Positions 28,048-37,241 of a stretch of 42,151 bases of DNA are shown here, in pieces. Source of the DNA: Ureibacillus thermophilus (lineage in GTDB: Bacteria; Bacillota; Bacilli; Bacillales_A; Planococcaceae); contig NZ_CP036528.1 of the NCBI RefSeq assembly GCF_004331915.1, forward strand, positions 488,001 through 530,151, in the 5' to 3' direction. The notes below the pieces were generated by a model that was not told where the DNA came from, made no database searches, and worked only from the letters and a program-made list of their open reading frames with translations. The translations under genes and the position numbers were made by a program. How positions within the stretch are numbered: the first letter of the stretch is position 1; each line of letters opens with the position of its first letter.

Positions 28048-28989
28048 ATGCCGAACAATCAAACGCAAAGGCTTACACATGGCGCAATGATGATTGCGAT
28101 ATTTGCTATTCTTATTGCAATTGCATATTATGTACCAATTATAAGCTTCGTGGCGACAATGTTTGCTCCATTGCCACTGGCTTGGTATAGTGCAAAATAT
28201 AATCGAGCATCTTCCATCTTATTAGGAGTGCTTGGATGTATCATTACCTTTTTCTTTGGTGGAATTATCATTTTGCCATTTTCCATGATTTTTGCTGTAT
28301 GCGGCGTTGTCATGGGAGATGTGCTGCGAACAAAGAAAAGCAAAGCCTATTTATTTATGGCGACTGGACTTTCGCTCTTAATTACTTTTGCAATTCAATA
28401 TGTCATTTCTGTTAGACTATTTAATCTAGATTTTATCAAAGAATCTTTCCAATTAATGCGGGATAGTTATATGGAATCTTTTAAGATCGCCGAAAATCTT
28501 ACCGGCGAGTCGGCGATAACAGAAGAAGCATTGAATTTAATGTTTCAAAATATGGAAATGGCTATTCCTGCATCAGTAACGATTGCTGTATTCTTCTTCG
28601 CCTTTCTCTTAATTTCAATTAATTTGCCTATTTTAAAACGATTTGGCATCACTGTTCCAAAATTTAGTCCTTTTAAAGATTTACGCTTGCCTCGTACGAT
28701 TTTATGGATCTATTTAATTGTATTAACGATTCAATTGTTTGGTCGCCCTGAAATAGGAACATCACTTTATGTAGTTATATTAAATTTTTCCGTAGTGTTA
28801 TGGATGTTGTTGACAATTCAAGGTGTATCTTTCCTGCACTTTGTATTGGATGCTTATCGAGCACCTAAATTTATAAAGGGGTTAGCAACGGTTTTTGCTA
28901 TTCCTCTGTATAATTTTATGATGCTTATAGGAATTTTAGATTTAGGTTTCGATATTCGCTCATACGTGTCAGGGAAGATTCGGAAGTAA
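28048..28989 (+). CDS. yybS: DUF2232 membrane protein YybS
   Basis: The product (313 aa) is a polytopic membrane protein with about eight hydrophobic segments, starting MPNNQTQRLTHGAMMIAIFA and ending IRSYVSGKIRK. DUF2232 members resemble ECF-transporter substrate-binding (S) components, but the substrate is unknown. It is always found just before gdpP in this clade. I chose ATG 28048, with AAGGAAGG upstream; the longer in-frame extension covers the promoter. GdpP begins 12 bp after the stop. Confidence 0.9.
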   Translation: MPNNQTQRLTHGAMMIAIFAILIAIAYYVPIISFVATMFAPLPLAWYSAKYNRASSILLGVLGCIITFFFGGIIILPFSMIFAVCGVVMGDVLRTKKSKAYLFMATGLSLLITFAIQYVISVRLFNLDFIKESFQLMRDSYMESFKIAENLTGESAITEEALNLMFQNMEMAIPASVTIAVFFFAFLLISINLPILKRFGITVPKFSPFKDLRLPRTILWIYLIVLTIQLFGRPEIGTSLYVVILNFSVVLWMLLTIQGVSFLHFVLDAYRAPKFIKGLATVFAIPLYNFMMLIGILDLGFDIRSYVSGKIRK

Positions 28990-29001
28990 GGGGCTGATTA
29001 C

Positions 29002-30975
29002 ATGGATGCTTACAGGAAGCGGAGAATCATATATCTACTTCTTCATTTAGCTTTTTTTGGGGTAGTGGGGATTGTTGGACTATTTAGTCTGAACGTATGG
29101 GTTGGAGCAGTGTTTACATTGTTAGTGGCGATTATTCTTATCCATGATTGGCGAAAAGAAAAAATTTTTCATATTACGGTAGAGAAATATATCGAATCAT
29201 TAGCCTTCCGAATGAAAAAAGTGGGTCAGGAAGCCCTATTGGAAATGCCTATCGGAGTGGTATTAATCAATGATAAATTTGAAATCGAATGGGCAAATCC
29301 TTACATGACTCGGCTAATGGAACTGCCTACATTGACAGGCCAAGATTTGTTCCTTTTATCCGATGAATTGCAAAATATAAGAAAATCCGATGAGAAAAAA
29401 CATAGCATTGTAACCATACAAGATCGAAAATTTAAAGTCATTTATAAAAAAGAAGAAAAGTTATTATATTTTCTCGATGTAACAGAGCAAGTAGCAATAG
29501 AAAAACAATATCATGATAATCGTCCAGTTATCGCCATTCTATTCATTGATAATTATGATGATATTACCCAAGCGATGGATGACCAAACAAAAAGCATGAC
29601 GAGTTCGACGGTGACATCCATCATTAACGATTGGGCAGAAGAACACGATATTTATATAAAAAGAATTAATACAGACCGCTTTTTAGCTGTTTTAAATGAA
29701 GCGACATTGTATGAATTGGAGAAAAAGAAATTTTCCATTTTAGATGATGTCCGTGAAAAGACAGCGAAGAAGAACCTTTCCCTTACGTTAAGTATTGGAA
29801 TTGGCGCTGGTTCTCCATCATTGATTGAACTTGGGGAATTGGCTCAGTCAAGTTTAGATTTAGTGCTGGGCCGAGGCGGCGACCAAGTAGCCATTAAACA
29901 GCCTAACGGAAAAATAAAATTCTATGGCGGTAAAACAAATCCGGTTGAGAAACGCACAAGGGTTCGAGCCCGCGTCATTTCCCATGCTCTTAAAGATTTG
30001 ATTCAAGATAGTGATTTTGTCTTTATCATGGGTCACAAAAATCCAGATATGGATTCAATTGGAGCAGGAATCGGAGTTAGAAAAATGGCTCAAATGAACA
30101 AAGTGGAAGGCTATATTGTTATTGATTTTGATGAATTAAACGGCAGCGTTGAGCGGCTGATGAAAGAAATTAAAAAGGAATCGGAATTAGAAAAGTTTTT
30201 TATTTCACCCGATGAAGCTTTAAGCATCATGACTGAAAAATCGTTATTAGTGGTAGTCGATACCCACCGCCCGAGACTTGTTGTTGATGAAACATTATTA
30301 AAACGATTTGAAAAAATTGTTGTCATTGACCATCATCGACGGGGTGAAGAATTCATCAACAATTCGACGCTTGTTTATATGGAGCCTTACGCTTCCTCTA
30401 CTTCCGAACTTGTAACTGAGCTATTGGAATATCAGCCGGATGATGAAAAACTTACAAAATTGGAAGCGACTGCACTGCTTGCCGGAATCATTGTTGATAC
30501 TAAGAGTTTTACGTTGAGAACTGGGGCGAGAACCTTTGAAGCAGCGTCTTATTTAAGAACATACGGAGCCGACACAGTGCTCGTGCAACGATTATTAAAA
30601 GAAGACATCGAAACATTTATTGAACGGTCAAAGATTATTCAAAACGTTCGCTTTGTCTATCCAGGAATTGCCGTTGCCCACGGAGAAGAAGAGAAAGAGT
30701 ACGATTCTGTATTAATTGCCCAAACAGCGGATATTTTGCTTACAATGAAAGATGTCAATGCTTCGTTTGTCATTGCTCATCGTCAAGATGGATTAATAGG
30801 AATCAGCGCCCGGTCATTGGGCGATGTCAATGTGCAAGTGATTATGGAAAAATTAGGCGGCGGTGGCCATTTAACAAATGCCGCCTGCCAATTGGATGTT
30901 GAAACCATTGACGAAGCTTTATCATTATTGAAAAAAGCCATTATTGAAACACTGGAAGGGAGCAAGGAAGAATGA
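29002..30975 (+). CDS. gdpP: Cyclic-di-AMP phosphodiesterase GdpP
   Basis: The product (657 aa) hydrolyses c-di-AMP to pApA and so affects wall stress, osmolarity and beta-lactam tolerance. Two N-terminal membrane helices (about 10-28 and 31-48) precede a heme-binding-type PAS domain (about 80-150). A degenerate GGDEF domain follows (about 170-305; LGRGGDQ remains of the signature). The DHH domain has [13 protein letters not shown] (about 343), VDTHRP and DHHRR (about 443). The C-terminal DHHA1 has [11 protein letters not shown] (about 620). All metal ligands are present, so it should be active. The stop overlaps rplI by four bases. Confidence 0.97.
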   Translation: MDAYRKRRIIYLLLHLAFFGVVGIVGLFSLNVWVGAVFTLLVAIILIHDWRKEKIFHITVEKYIESLAFRMKKVGQEALLEMPIGVVLINDKFEIEWANPYMTRLMELPTLTGQDLFLLSDELQNIRKSDEKKHSIVTIQDRKFKVIYKKEEKLLYFLDVTEQVAIEKQYHDNRPVIAILFIDNYDDITQAMDDQTKSMTSSTVTSIINDWAEEHDIYIKRINTDRFLAVLNEATLYELEKKKFSILDDVREKTAKKNLSLTLSIGIGAGSPSLIELGELAQSSLDLVLGRGGDQVAIKQPNGKIKFYGGKTNPVEKRTRVRARVISHALKDLIQDSDFVFIMGHKNPDMDSIGAGIGVRKMAQMNKVEGYIVIDFDELNGSVERLMKEIKKESELEKFFISPDEALSIMTEKSLLVVVDTHRPRLVVDETLLKRFEKIVVIDHHRRGEEFINNSTLVYMEPYASSTSELVTELLEYQPDDEKLTKLEATALLAGIIVDTKSFTLRTGARTFEAASYLRTYGADTVLVQRLLKEDIETFIERSKIIQNVRFVYPGIAVAHGEEEKEYDSVLIAQTADILLTMKDVNASFVIAHRQDGLIGISARSLGDVNVQVIMEKLGGGGHLTNAACQLDVETIDEALSLLKKAIIETLEGSKEE

Positions 30976-31418
30976 AAGTTGTATTTTTAAAAGATGTAAA
31001 AGGCCAAGGAAAAAAAGGAGAAGTAAAAAACGTTGCAGATGGGTATGCACAAAACTATTTAATTAAAAAAGGGCTGGCAATTGAAGCGACAAAAGAAGCG
31101 TTAAGCCGTTTAGAAGCGCAGAAAAAGCATGAACAAAAACTTGCAGCCCAAGAATTACAGGCAGCAAAAGAATTAAAAGAGAAATTGGAAAGCATCACAC
31201 TAGAAATCAAAGCAAAAGCTGGGGAAGGCGGACGCCTATTCGGTTCTGTATCAACAAAACAAATTTCAGAAAGCTTGCAAAAACAATTTGGTATTAAAGT
31301 GGATAAAAGAAAAATGGAATGCAATGAAGGCATTCGCTCATTAGGTATAACGAACGTACCGGTAAAATTACATCCGGAAGTAAAAGCGACTTTAAAAGTC
31401 CATGTGAAGGAAGAATAA
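30972..31418 (+). CDS. rplI: 50S ribosomal protein L9
   Basis: The product (148 aa) has the N-terminal domain [20 protein letters not shown] and [16 protein letters not shown], a long connecting helix rich in Lys, Gln and Glu, and the C-terminal domain [20 protein letters not shown]. Normal length. Its ATG overlaps the gdpP stop (ATGA), so translation is coupled. dnaB follows after 13 bp. Confidence 0.97.
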   Translation: MKVVFLKDVKGQGKKGEVKNVADGYAQNYLIKKGLAIEATKEALSRLEAQKKHEQKLAAQELQAAKELKEKLESITLEIKAKAGEGGRLFGSVSTKQISESLQKQFGIKVDKRKMECNEGIRSLGITNVPVKLHPEVKATLKVHVKEE

Positions 31419-31431
31419 GGAGCGAAATTTA

Positions 31432-32787
31432 ATGAGTGATCTAATCGATCGCGTTCCACCACATAACCATGAAGCGGAGCAATCCGTTCTTGGCGCCATA
31501 TTTTTAGATCCGCAAGCGTTAGTTACCGCATCAGAAATTTTAGTTCCGGAAGATTTCTATCGCATTGCCCATCAAAAAATTTTCCAAACGATGCTTGATT
31601 TAAGCGACAAGGGTAGTGCCATTGATGTGGTGACTGTAACGGAGGAGCTTTCAGCAAGAAAAGAGCTTGAGGATGTTGGTGGTCTCTCCTATTTGATGGA
31701 GTTGGCGAATGCTGTTCCTACAGCTGCGAACGTCAGCTACTATGCAAAAATTGTAGAAGAAAAGTCTATTTTACGAAGATTAATCCGCACGGCAACCAAA
31801 ATCGTTGAAGATAGTTTTACGCGGGAAGATGAAGTCGAAGAACTATTATCTGAAGCTGAAAGAAAAATCATGGAAGTTGCCAATCGGAAAAACGCCGGCG
31901 ATTTCAAACACGTGAAGGATGTTCTTGTTCAAACCTACGACAAAATTGAACAGCTTCAAAACCGAACTGGAGAAGTTACAGGCATTCCGACAGGTTTTAC
32001 AGATTTAGACCGCATGACGGCAGGATTTCAAAGGAATGATTTGATTATTGTCGCAGCCCGTCCATCAGTGGGGAAAACCGCTTTTGCTTTAAATATTGCT
32101 CAAAATGTAGCAGTTAAAGCGCGGGAAAATGTAGCAATTTTCTCCCTCGAGATGGGGGCGGAGCAGCTAGTGATGCGGATGCTTTGTGCAGAAGGAAATA
32201 TCGATGCGCAAGTATTAAGAACTGGGGCTCTTTCTCCTGAAGATTGGAGCAAATTAACCATAGCCATGGGCACGCTATCCAATGCGGGCATTTACATTGA
32301 TGACACGCCAGGACTCCGCGTAAATGAAATTCGGGCAAAATGCCGCAGACTCGCTCAAGAAAAAGGACTGGGAATGATCGTTATCGATTATTTGCAATTA
32401 ATCCAGGGAAGTGGAAGACGCGGCGAAAACCGTCAGCAGGAAGTGTCTGAAATATCCCGCTCACTAAAAGCTTTGGCCCGTGAATTGCATGTGCCGGTCA
32501 TTGCATTATCCCAGCTATCCCGTGGAGTGGAACAACGACAAGATAAGCGGCCGATGATGAGCGATATTCGTGAATCCGGAAGTATTGAGCAAGATGCGGA
32601 TATTGTTGCCTTCCTTTATCGCGATGATTATTATGATAAAGAAACAGAAAATAAAAATATGATTGAAATTATTATTGCAAAGCAACGGAATGGTCCAACA
32701 GGAACAGTGACACTTGCCTTTAAAAAAGAGTTTAATAAATTTTTAAATATTGATTGGTCTCAGCGGCAAGAGCCCATTCATGCATAA
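31432..32787 (+). CDS. dnaB: Replicative DNA helicase DnaB (DnaC in B. subtilis)
   Basis: The product (451 aa) is the hexameric 5'-3' helicase of the fork. The N-terminal collar is RVPPHNHEAEQSVLGAIFLD. The RecA-like ATPase core begins with IPTGFTDLDRMTAGFQRNDL; Walker A is ARPSVGKTAF (about 209-218), Walker B is MIVIDYLQLI, followed by SRSLKALARELHVPVIALSQ and the arginine finger region RESGSIEQDADIVAFLYRD. AAGGAG precedes the ATG. No intein is visible. Confidence 0.97.
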   Translation: MSDLIDRVPPHNHEAEQSVLGAIFLDPQALVTASEILVPEDFYRIAHQKIFQTMLDLSDKGSAIDVVTVTEELSARKELEDVGGLSYLMELANAVPTAANVSYYAKIVEEKSILRRLIRTATKIVEDSFTREDEVEELLSEAERKIMEVANRKNAGDFKHVKDVLVQTYDKIEQLQNRTGEVTGIPTGFTDLDRMTAGFQRNDLIIVAARPSVGKTAFALNIAQNVAVKARENVAIFSLEMGAEQLVMRMLCAEGNIDAQVLRTGALSPEDWSKLTIAMGTLSNAGIYIDDTPGLRVNEIRAKCRRLAQEKGLGMIVIDYLQLIQGSGRRGENRQQEVSEISRSLKALARELHVPVIALSQLSRGVEQRQDKRPMMSDIRESGSIEQDADIVAFLYRDDYYDKETENKNMIEIIIAKQRNGPTGTVTLAFKKEFNKFLNIDWSQRQEPIHA

Positions 32788-32820
32788 TAAAGAAAAAAGC
32801 CTCATAATAATATACTCCCG

Positions 32821-32868
32821 AAAACACGAACAATCAATTTATTGGTATACAATTTGTTCGTGTTTTTT
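32821..32868 (+). terminator. Intrinsic terminator after dnaB
   Basis: AAAACACGAACAA (32821-32833) pairs with TTGTTCGTGTTTT (32854-32866) over a 20-base loop and ends in six T. Confidence 0.85.
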
Positions 32869-32879
32869 ACCGGAATACA

Positions 32880-32908
32880 TTGACGAATAACCTATTTCAC
32901 TGTAAAAT
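32880..32908 (+). promoter_or_regulatory. Sigma-A promoter for purA
   Basis: TTGACG (32880-32885), a 17-base spacer and TAAAAT (32903-32908). The leader is about 40 bases. No riboswitch fits in it. Confidence 0.72.
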
Positions 32909-32952
32909 GAATCTGTTTGATAATAGGACGCATAATGCGCGGAGGTGCTGAA

Positions 32953-34239
32953 ATGACTTCAGTTGTTGTTGTTGGAACTCAATGGGGAGATGAAGGAAAA
33001 GGGAAAATTACCGACTTCCTTTCAAAAAAGGCGGATGTAATTGCTCGTTATTCAGGCGGTGACAATGCTGGACATACAATTAAAATTGGCGAAGAAACAT
33101 ATAAATTGCATTTAATTCCATCCGGCATTTTTTATAAAGAAAAAACATCTGTAATGGGCAATGGAATGGTCATCAATCCGAAATCATTAGTAAATGAGCT
33201 GAAAGGTTTGCAAGAACGCGGTGTTGATACATCGAATTTACGAATTTCCAACCGTGCTCATGTTATTCTCCCTTATCATATTTATCAAGATAAAGTGGAA
33301 GAAGAAGCCCGCGGCGACAAAAAAATTGGAACAACTTGCAAAGGAATTGGTCCATGCTATCAAGATAAAATTGCCCGCATGGGAATCCGCATTGCTGATT
33401 TATTGGATAAAGAAGTATTTGAACAAAAATTGAGAGAAAATCTCGAAAAGAAAAACCGTTTATTTGAAAAATATTACGAGGTAGAAGGCCTAAAATTTGA
33501 AGATATTTTTGAAGAGTATTATGGATATGGCCAACAAATCAAAGATTATGTAACAGATACATCAAAAGTATTAAACGACGTTTTAGACAAAGGCGGACGC
33601 GTATTATTTGAAGGTGCTCAAGGAGTTATGTTGGATGTGGACCACGGAACATATCCGTTCGTAACATCTTCCAATCCGGTAGCAGGCGGTGTAACAACAG
33701 GTACAGGAATTGGTCCTTCTCATGTTTCAAGAGTTGTAGGCGTTTGCAAAGCTTATACATCCCGTGTAGGCGACGGTCCGTTCCCAACTGAATTGTTTGA
33801 TGAAATTGGCCATCATATCCGTGAAATCGGCCGTGAATATGGTACAACAACTGGTCGTCCTCGTCGTGTCGGCTGGTTTGATGCAGTAGTTGTGCGCCAT
33901 TCTCGCCGTGTATCAGGCATTACGGATTTAGCTTTAAACTCCATAGATGTATTAACAGGTTTAGAGACAGTAAAAATTTGCACTGCTTATAAATACAAAG
34001 ATGAAATCATTACAGAATATCCTGCCAGCCTTCATGTTCTTGAGGAATGTGAGCCAATTTTTGAAGAACTTCCAGGATGGACAGAAGACATTACAGGGGT
34101 ACGTTCTTTCGATGAACTGCCAAAAAATGCACAAAACTATGTGAACCGCATTGTGGAATTAACAGGAATTCCTTTAATGACATTCTCTGTAGGCCCAGCT
34201 AGAGAACAAACAAACATTGTAAACGATGTTTGGGAGTAA
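32953..34239 (+). CDS. purA: Adenylosuccinate synthetase
   Basis: The product (428 aa) joins IMP and aspartate using GTP in the first AMP-specific step. N-terminal motif [12 protein letters not shown] (Asp13 is the general base), GGDNAGHTI (His41), the IMP loop [15 protein letters not shown], the aspartate loop [13 protein letters not shown] and the guanine-specificity NSIDVLTG. I chose ATG 32953 with GGAGGTG seven bases upstream; the extension to 32917 is inside the leader. Repeat copy 2 begins 25 bases after the stop. Confidence 0.97.
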   Translation: MTSVVVVGTQWGDEGKGKITDFLSKKADVIARYSGGDNAGHTIKIGEETYKLHLIPSGIFYKEKTSVMGNGMVINPKSLVNELKGLQERGVDTSNLRISNRAHVILPYHIYQDKVEEEARGDKKIGTTCKGIGPCYQDKIARMGIRIADLLDKEVFEQKLRENLEKKNRLFEKYYEVEGLKFEDIFEEYYGYGQQIKDYVTDTSKVLNDVLDKGGRVLFEGAQGVMLDVDHGTYPFVTSSNPVAGGVTTGTGIGPSHVSRVVGVCKAYTSRVGDGPFPTELFDEIGHHIREIGREYGTTTGRPRRVGWFDAVVVRHSRRVSGITDLALNSIDVLTGLETVKICTAYKYKDEIITEYPASLHVLEECEPIFEELPGWTEDITGVRSFDELPKNAQNYVNRIVELTGIPLMTFSVGPAREQTNIVNDVWE

Positions 34240-34264
34240 ACCAAGAGAGATAATCGATTTAACT

Positions 34265-34596
34265 AGAGGCTGGGACATAAACAAAAAATTATAGGGGCAG
34301 CTGAAAGAGTTTTGATAAAAAATTGAACTAACGAAAAATTGATTGGAGTGACGGGGCAAATTTCTGTCGCGCACGCTTAGTCGCAAAGCGGAGCAAGCTC
34401 AAGGAAGTAAATTCAAAGCTTTCCTGCGACGATCCCTCTCGAGACCACGAGGAGCGAAGGAATGACTCAGAGGAGAGTCTAGCCGGGCCCGCGGAAAGCG
34501 TCCCCGGAACGGAAATCAATTTTAATAACATATCAAAAAAACATCATTTTCTCTTTGGAGAAAATGATGTTTTTTTGATTTGTCCCAACCTTTTTT
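34265..34596 (+). repeat. Interspersed palindromic repeat, copy 2 (with insertion)
   Basis: The same unit as copy 1, in reverse orientation, from AGAGGCTGGGAC (34265) to GTCCCAACCTTT (34582-34593, one base changed in the arm). It carries about 60 extra bases at 34359-34422, between ACGGGGC and TCCTGCGACGA. The terminal hairpin at 34537-34577 is retained with the loop altered. It probably terminates purA. Confidence 0.88.
34537..34577. terminator. Bidirectional terminator hairpin within repeat copy 2
   Basis: AACATCATTTTCTC pairs with GAGAAAATGATGTT with A- and T-runs outside. It is the only candidate terminator for purA. Confidence 0.7.
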
Positions 34597-34597
34597 T

Positions 34598-34790
34598 ATT
34601 TTTCCAATGAACAATTTACCATTATTCGTCATGATTTTACTCTATGTAACAAAATTTGCTGAAATAATACATTTTCATTACAAAACATTTAAAACATTCA
34701 TTCCAATTTTCTATTGTGATACAGTTTATAACTGGGAGTGTGGAATGAAAACCCATACATAACCAGGTGGATATTGGAAGGGGCTTGTTT
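34598..34790. other. Gene-free leader region of the M23 peptidase gene
   Basis: A/T-rich, no gene seen. TTTATAAC near 34726 could be a -10 for the downstream gene, but no good -35 accompanies it. I found no clear pair of WalR-type half sites. Confidence 0.4.
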
Positions 34791-36260
34791 ATGAATACCA
34801 AATGGGACAAGAATCGCCACAGTAATCATAATCTAGGTCATCAGAATAAATATGGAGTATTGATTAGTTTAATTGCTGTTTTTCTTTCTACGATTACGTT
34901 CAATTTGGCGTTTGCGAATGAAGGCGATTTAAAATCGATTGACAAAATTTATCATATTTATATAGAAGACAGATATATTGGTGCAGTATCTGATGAGAAG
35001 AAAGTAGACAAAATGATTGAAGCCAAAGAAAAAGAAGCCAGTGAACAATACAAAGGCTATGAAATTGATGCGGATGCATTAGTGACAATCGTTCCTGAAA
35101 AAGTATTTTCGTATAAACCGAACGATGACGAAACACTAAAAGCCTTAAACGAACAATTGGAAGTACAAACGGATGCCTATGCGCTAGAAGTCAATGGAAC
35201 ACCGGTTCTTTACTTAAAAAATAAAGAAGATTATGAACAAACCATCAAAAAATTAATGCTTCAATATGTTCCGGAAGAAAAACTAAACGCCTTTGAACAA
35301 TTAAAAGATGCTACTGAAAACCAATCAAATCAACCGTTAAAAGAAAATGAAAAAAGAATCAAAGATGTTTTTCTTTCAGAAGATATTTCAGGTAAAGAAA
35401 CAAAAGTAAATCCAGCAAAAATTCTAACACCAGATGAAGCAGTGCAATTCATTAAAACCGGTTCCATTGAAAAACAAATTTATGTTGTCAAAGAAGGCGA
35501 TGTTCTTGGGAAAATTGCCAAAGAGCATGGCTTAACAACAAAAGAATTGCTAGCATTAAATCCTGGTCTTACAATTGATTCGCTTTTACAAATTGGACAA
35601 GAAATCAATGTAACAGTAGAAAAGCCTTTAATTAATGTACAAGTGGTATATGAAATATTAAATACTGAAACGATGAACTTTGAAAAAGTAATAGAAAAAG
35701 ACCCTTCTATGTATAAAGGCGAAAAGAAAGTGATTCAAGAAGGAAGCCCCGGTAAAAAAGAAGTATCTTACCTGGTTACAGAAGTGAATGGAGAAGTAAC
35801 GAAAAAAGAAGTAACCAATGAAAAAGTGTTAGTTGAGCCTGTAAAGCACATTGAAAAAGTCGGAACAAAAGTTATTTCATCAAGAGGCACAGGAAACTTT
35901 ATTTGGCCGACAAACGGCGGTTATATTTCAAGCACTATGGGATCACGTTGGGGCAGTTACCATCGCGGTATTGATATTGCCCGCCCATCCAATTACAACA
36001 TTAAAGCAAGCGACAATGGCGTTGTCACTTTTGCCGGATGGGATGGAACGTATGGCAATAAAATTGTCATTAACCATAATAATGGCTACATAACATTATA
36101 TGCCCATTTATCTGAAATCAAAGTATCTGTTGGACAAGTAGTACCGCAAGGATCTGTTATTGGGAAAATGGGTTCAACTGGAAATTCCACAGGTATTCAT
36201 TTGCACTTTGAAGTGAGCAAGAGTGGATCACTGATCAATCCGTTAGCAGTATTAGATTAA
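34791..36260 (+). CDS. M23 metallopeptidase with LysM and G5 domains (cell-wall hydrolase)
   Basis: The product (489 aa) has a membrane anchor or signal (residues 21-43, ending AFANEG). A lysine/glutamate-rich region of about 180 residues follows. Then a LysM peptidoglycan-binding domain (YVVKEGDVLGKIAKEHGL, about 231-275, ending IGQEINV), a G5 domain (VVYEILNTETMNFEKVIEK to VGTKV) and a C-terminal LytM/M23 domain. Zinc ligands are visible in HRGIDIA (His391, Asp395) and HLHFEV (His470, His472), so it should be an active endopeptidase. ATG 34791 has AAGGGG upstream. Its position just before the wall-stress operon walRK suggests a role in wall turnover. Confidence 0.93.
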   Translation: MNTKWDKNRHSNHNLGHQNKYGVLISLIAVFLSTITFNLAFANEGDLKSIDKIYHIYIEDRYIGAVSDEKKVDKMIEAKEKEASEQYKGYEIDADALVTIVPEKVFSYKPNDDETLKALNEQLEVQTDAYALEVNGTPVLYLKNKEDYEQTIKKLMLQYVPEEKLNAFEQLKDATENQSNQPLKENEKRIKDVFLSEDISGKETKVNPAKILTPDEAVQFIKTGSIEKQIYVVKEGDVLGKIAKEHGLTTKELLALNPGLTIDSLLQIGQEINVTVEKPLINVQVVYEILNTETMNFEKVIEKDPSMYKGEKKVIQEGSPGKKEVSYLVTEVNGEVTKKEVTNEKVLVEPVKHIEKVGTKVISSRGTGNFIWPTNGGYISSTMGSRWGSYHRGIDIARPSNYNIKASDNGVVTFAGWDGTYGNKIVINHNNGYITLYAHLSEIKVSVGQVVPQGSVIGKMGSTGNSTGIHLHFEVSKSGSLINPLAVLD

Positions 36261-36267
36261 TTTAATG

Positions 36268-36306
36268 AAGGTAGTGGCAGATTTTCTGTCATTACCTTTT
36301 TCTTTT
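36268..36306 (+). terminator. Intrinsic terminator after the M23 gene
   Basis: AAGGTAGTGGCAGA pairs with TCTGTCATTACCTT (G-T wobbles) and is followed by TTTCTTTTT. Confidence 0.82.
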
Positions 36307-36394
36307 TGGGAAATTTTTGAGGAATAAGAAATATGTCGAAATATTTCCCAGAAAATAATTTTAATAATACACGATAATTTTGGACGGTGATTTT

Positions 36395-36403
36395 TGTTAT
36401 AAT
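36395..36403 (+). promoter_or_regulatory. Extended -10 promoter for the wal operon
   Basis: TGTTATAAT (36395-36403) is a perfect TATAAT with TGn. The -35 is poor. The leader to walR is about 110 bases. Confidence 0.6.
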
Positions 36404-36522
36404 AGTTCTTGAATGCACGAAAACTCAAAGCATGATAGATTTATTAATAGATTTTTTATAGAAGATAGGTAGGATTCATTGATATAGATTCCGTTACTTT
36501 AGTTTTAAGGAGGATTTTTCAA

Positions 36523-37236
36523 ATGGATGGCAAAACAATTTTAGTTGTTGATGATGAAAAACCCATTGCGGATATTTTACAGTTTAATTTAGTGAAGGAA
36601 GGGTACAAAGTCATTTGTGCCTATGATGGAGAAGAAGCATTAAAAATGGTGGAAGAACAGCAGCCGGATTTAATGCTGCTTGATATAATGCTTCCTAAAA
36701 AAGATGGGATGGAAGTGTGCCGGGAAGTGCGGAAAAAATATGATTTTCCAATCATTATGCTAACAGCGAAAGGCTCCGAAATTGACAAAGTATTGGGCCT
36801 TGAAATGGGAGCCGACGATTATGTAACAAAACCATTTAGTACAAGGGAATTGATTGCCCGTGTAAAAGCGAATATACGTCGTTTAAAAGCTTCAAATCAA
36901 ACAGAAGAAGCAAAAGAAGAGTCCAATAATATTACAGTTGGTTCACTCATCATTCAGCCAGATGCTTATATCGTTCAAAAACGAGGTGAAACAATCGAAT
37001 TAACCCATCGTGAATTTGAACTTTTGCATTATTTAGCAAAGCACATAGGACAAGTAATGACGAGAGAACATTTATTGCAAACCGTTTGGGGTTATGATTA
37101 TTTCGGAGATGTTCGAACAGTGGATGTAACGATTCGTCGTCTGCGTGAAAAAATTGAAGATAACCCAAGCCACCCAACTTGGATTGTGACACGCCGGGGC
37201 GTAGGCTATTATTTGCGAAATCCTGAACAGGAGTAG
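36523..37236 (+). CDS. walR: Response regulator WalR (YycF)
   Basis: The product (237 aa) is an OmpR-type regulator of peptidoglycan hydrolase genes, essential in relatives. The receiver domain has the acidic pair DDE (10-12), phosphorylation site Asp54 in LLDIMLP, and the switch residues Thr81 and Lys103 in DDYVTKPFS. Thr102 corresponds to the threonine phosphorylated by the Ser/Thr kinase PrkC in B. subtilis. The winged-helix domain carries [13 protein letters not shown] and [19 protein letters not shown] precedes ATG 36523. walK starts five bases after the stop. Confidence 0.97.
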   Translation: MDGKTILVVDDEKPIADILQFNLVKEGYKVICAYDGEEALKMVEEQQPDLMLLDIMLPKKDGMEVCREVRKKYDFPIIMLTAKGSEIDKVLGLEMGADDYVTKPFSTRELIARVKANIRRLKASNQTEEAKEESNNITVGSLIIQPDAYIVQKRGETIELTHREFELLHYLAKHIGQVMTREHLLQTVWGYDYFGDVRTVDVTIRRLREKIEDNPSHPTWIVTRRGVGYYLRNPEQE

Positions 37237-37241
37237 GATGA

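Noticed and set aside
34598-34790. WalR binding box upstream of the M23 gene
   Set aside because: TGT half-sites such as TGTAACA and TGTTTTA occur but not at the required spacing.
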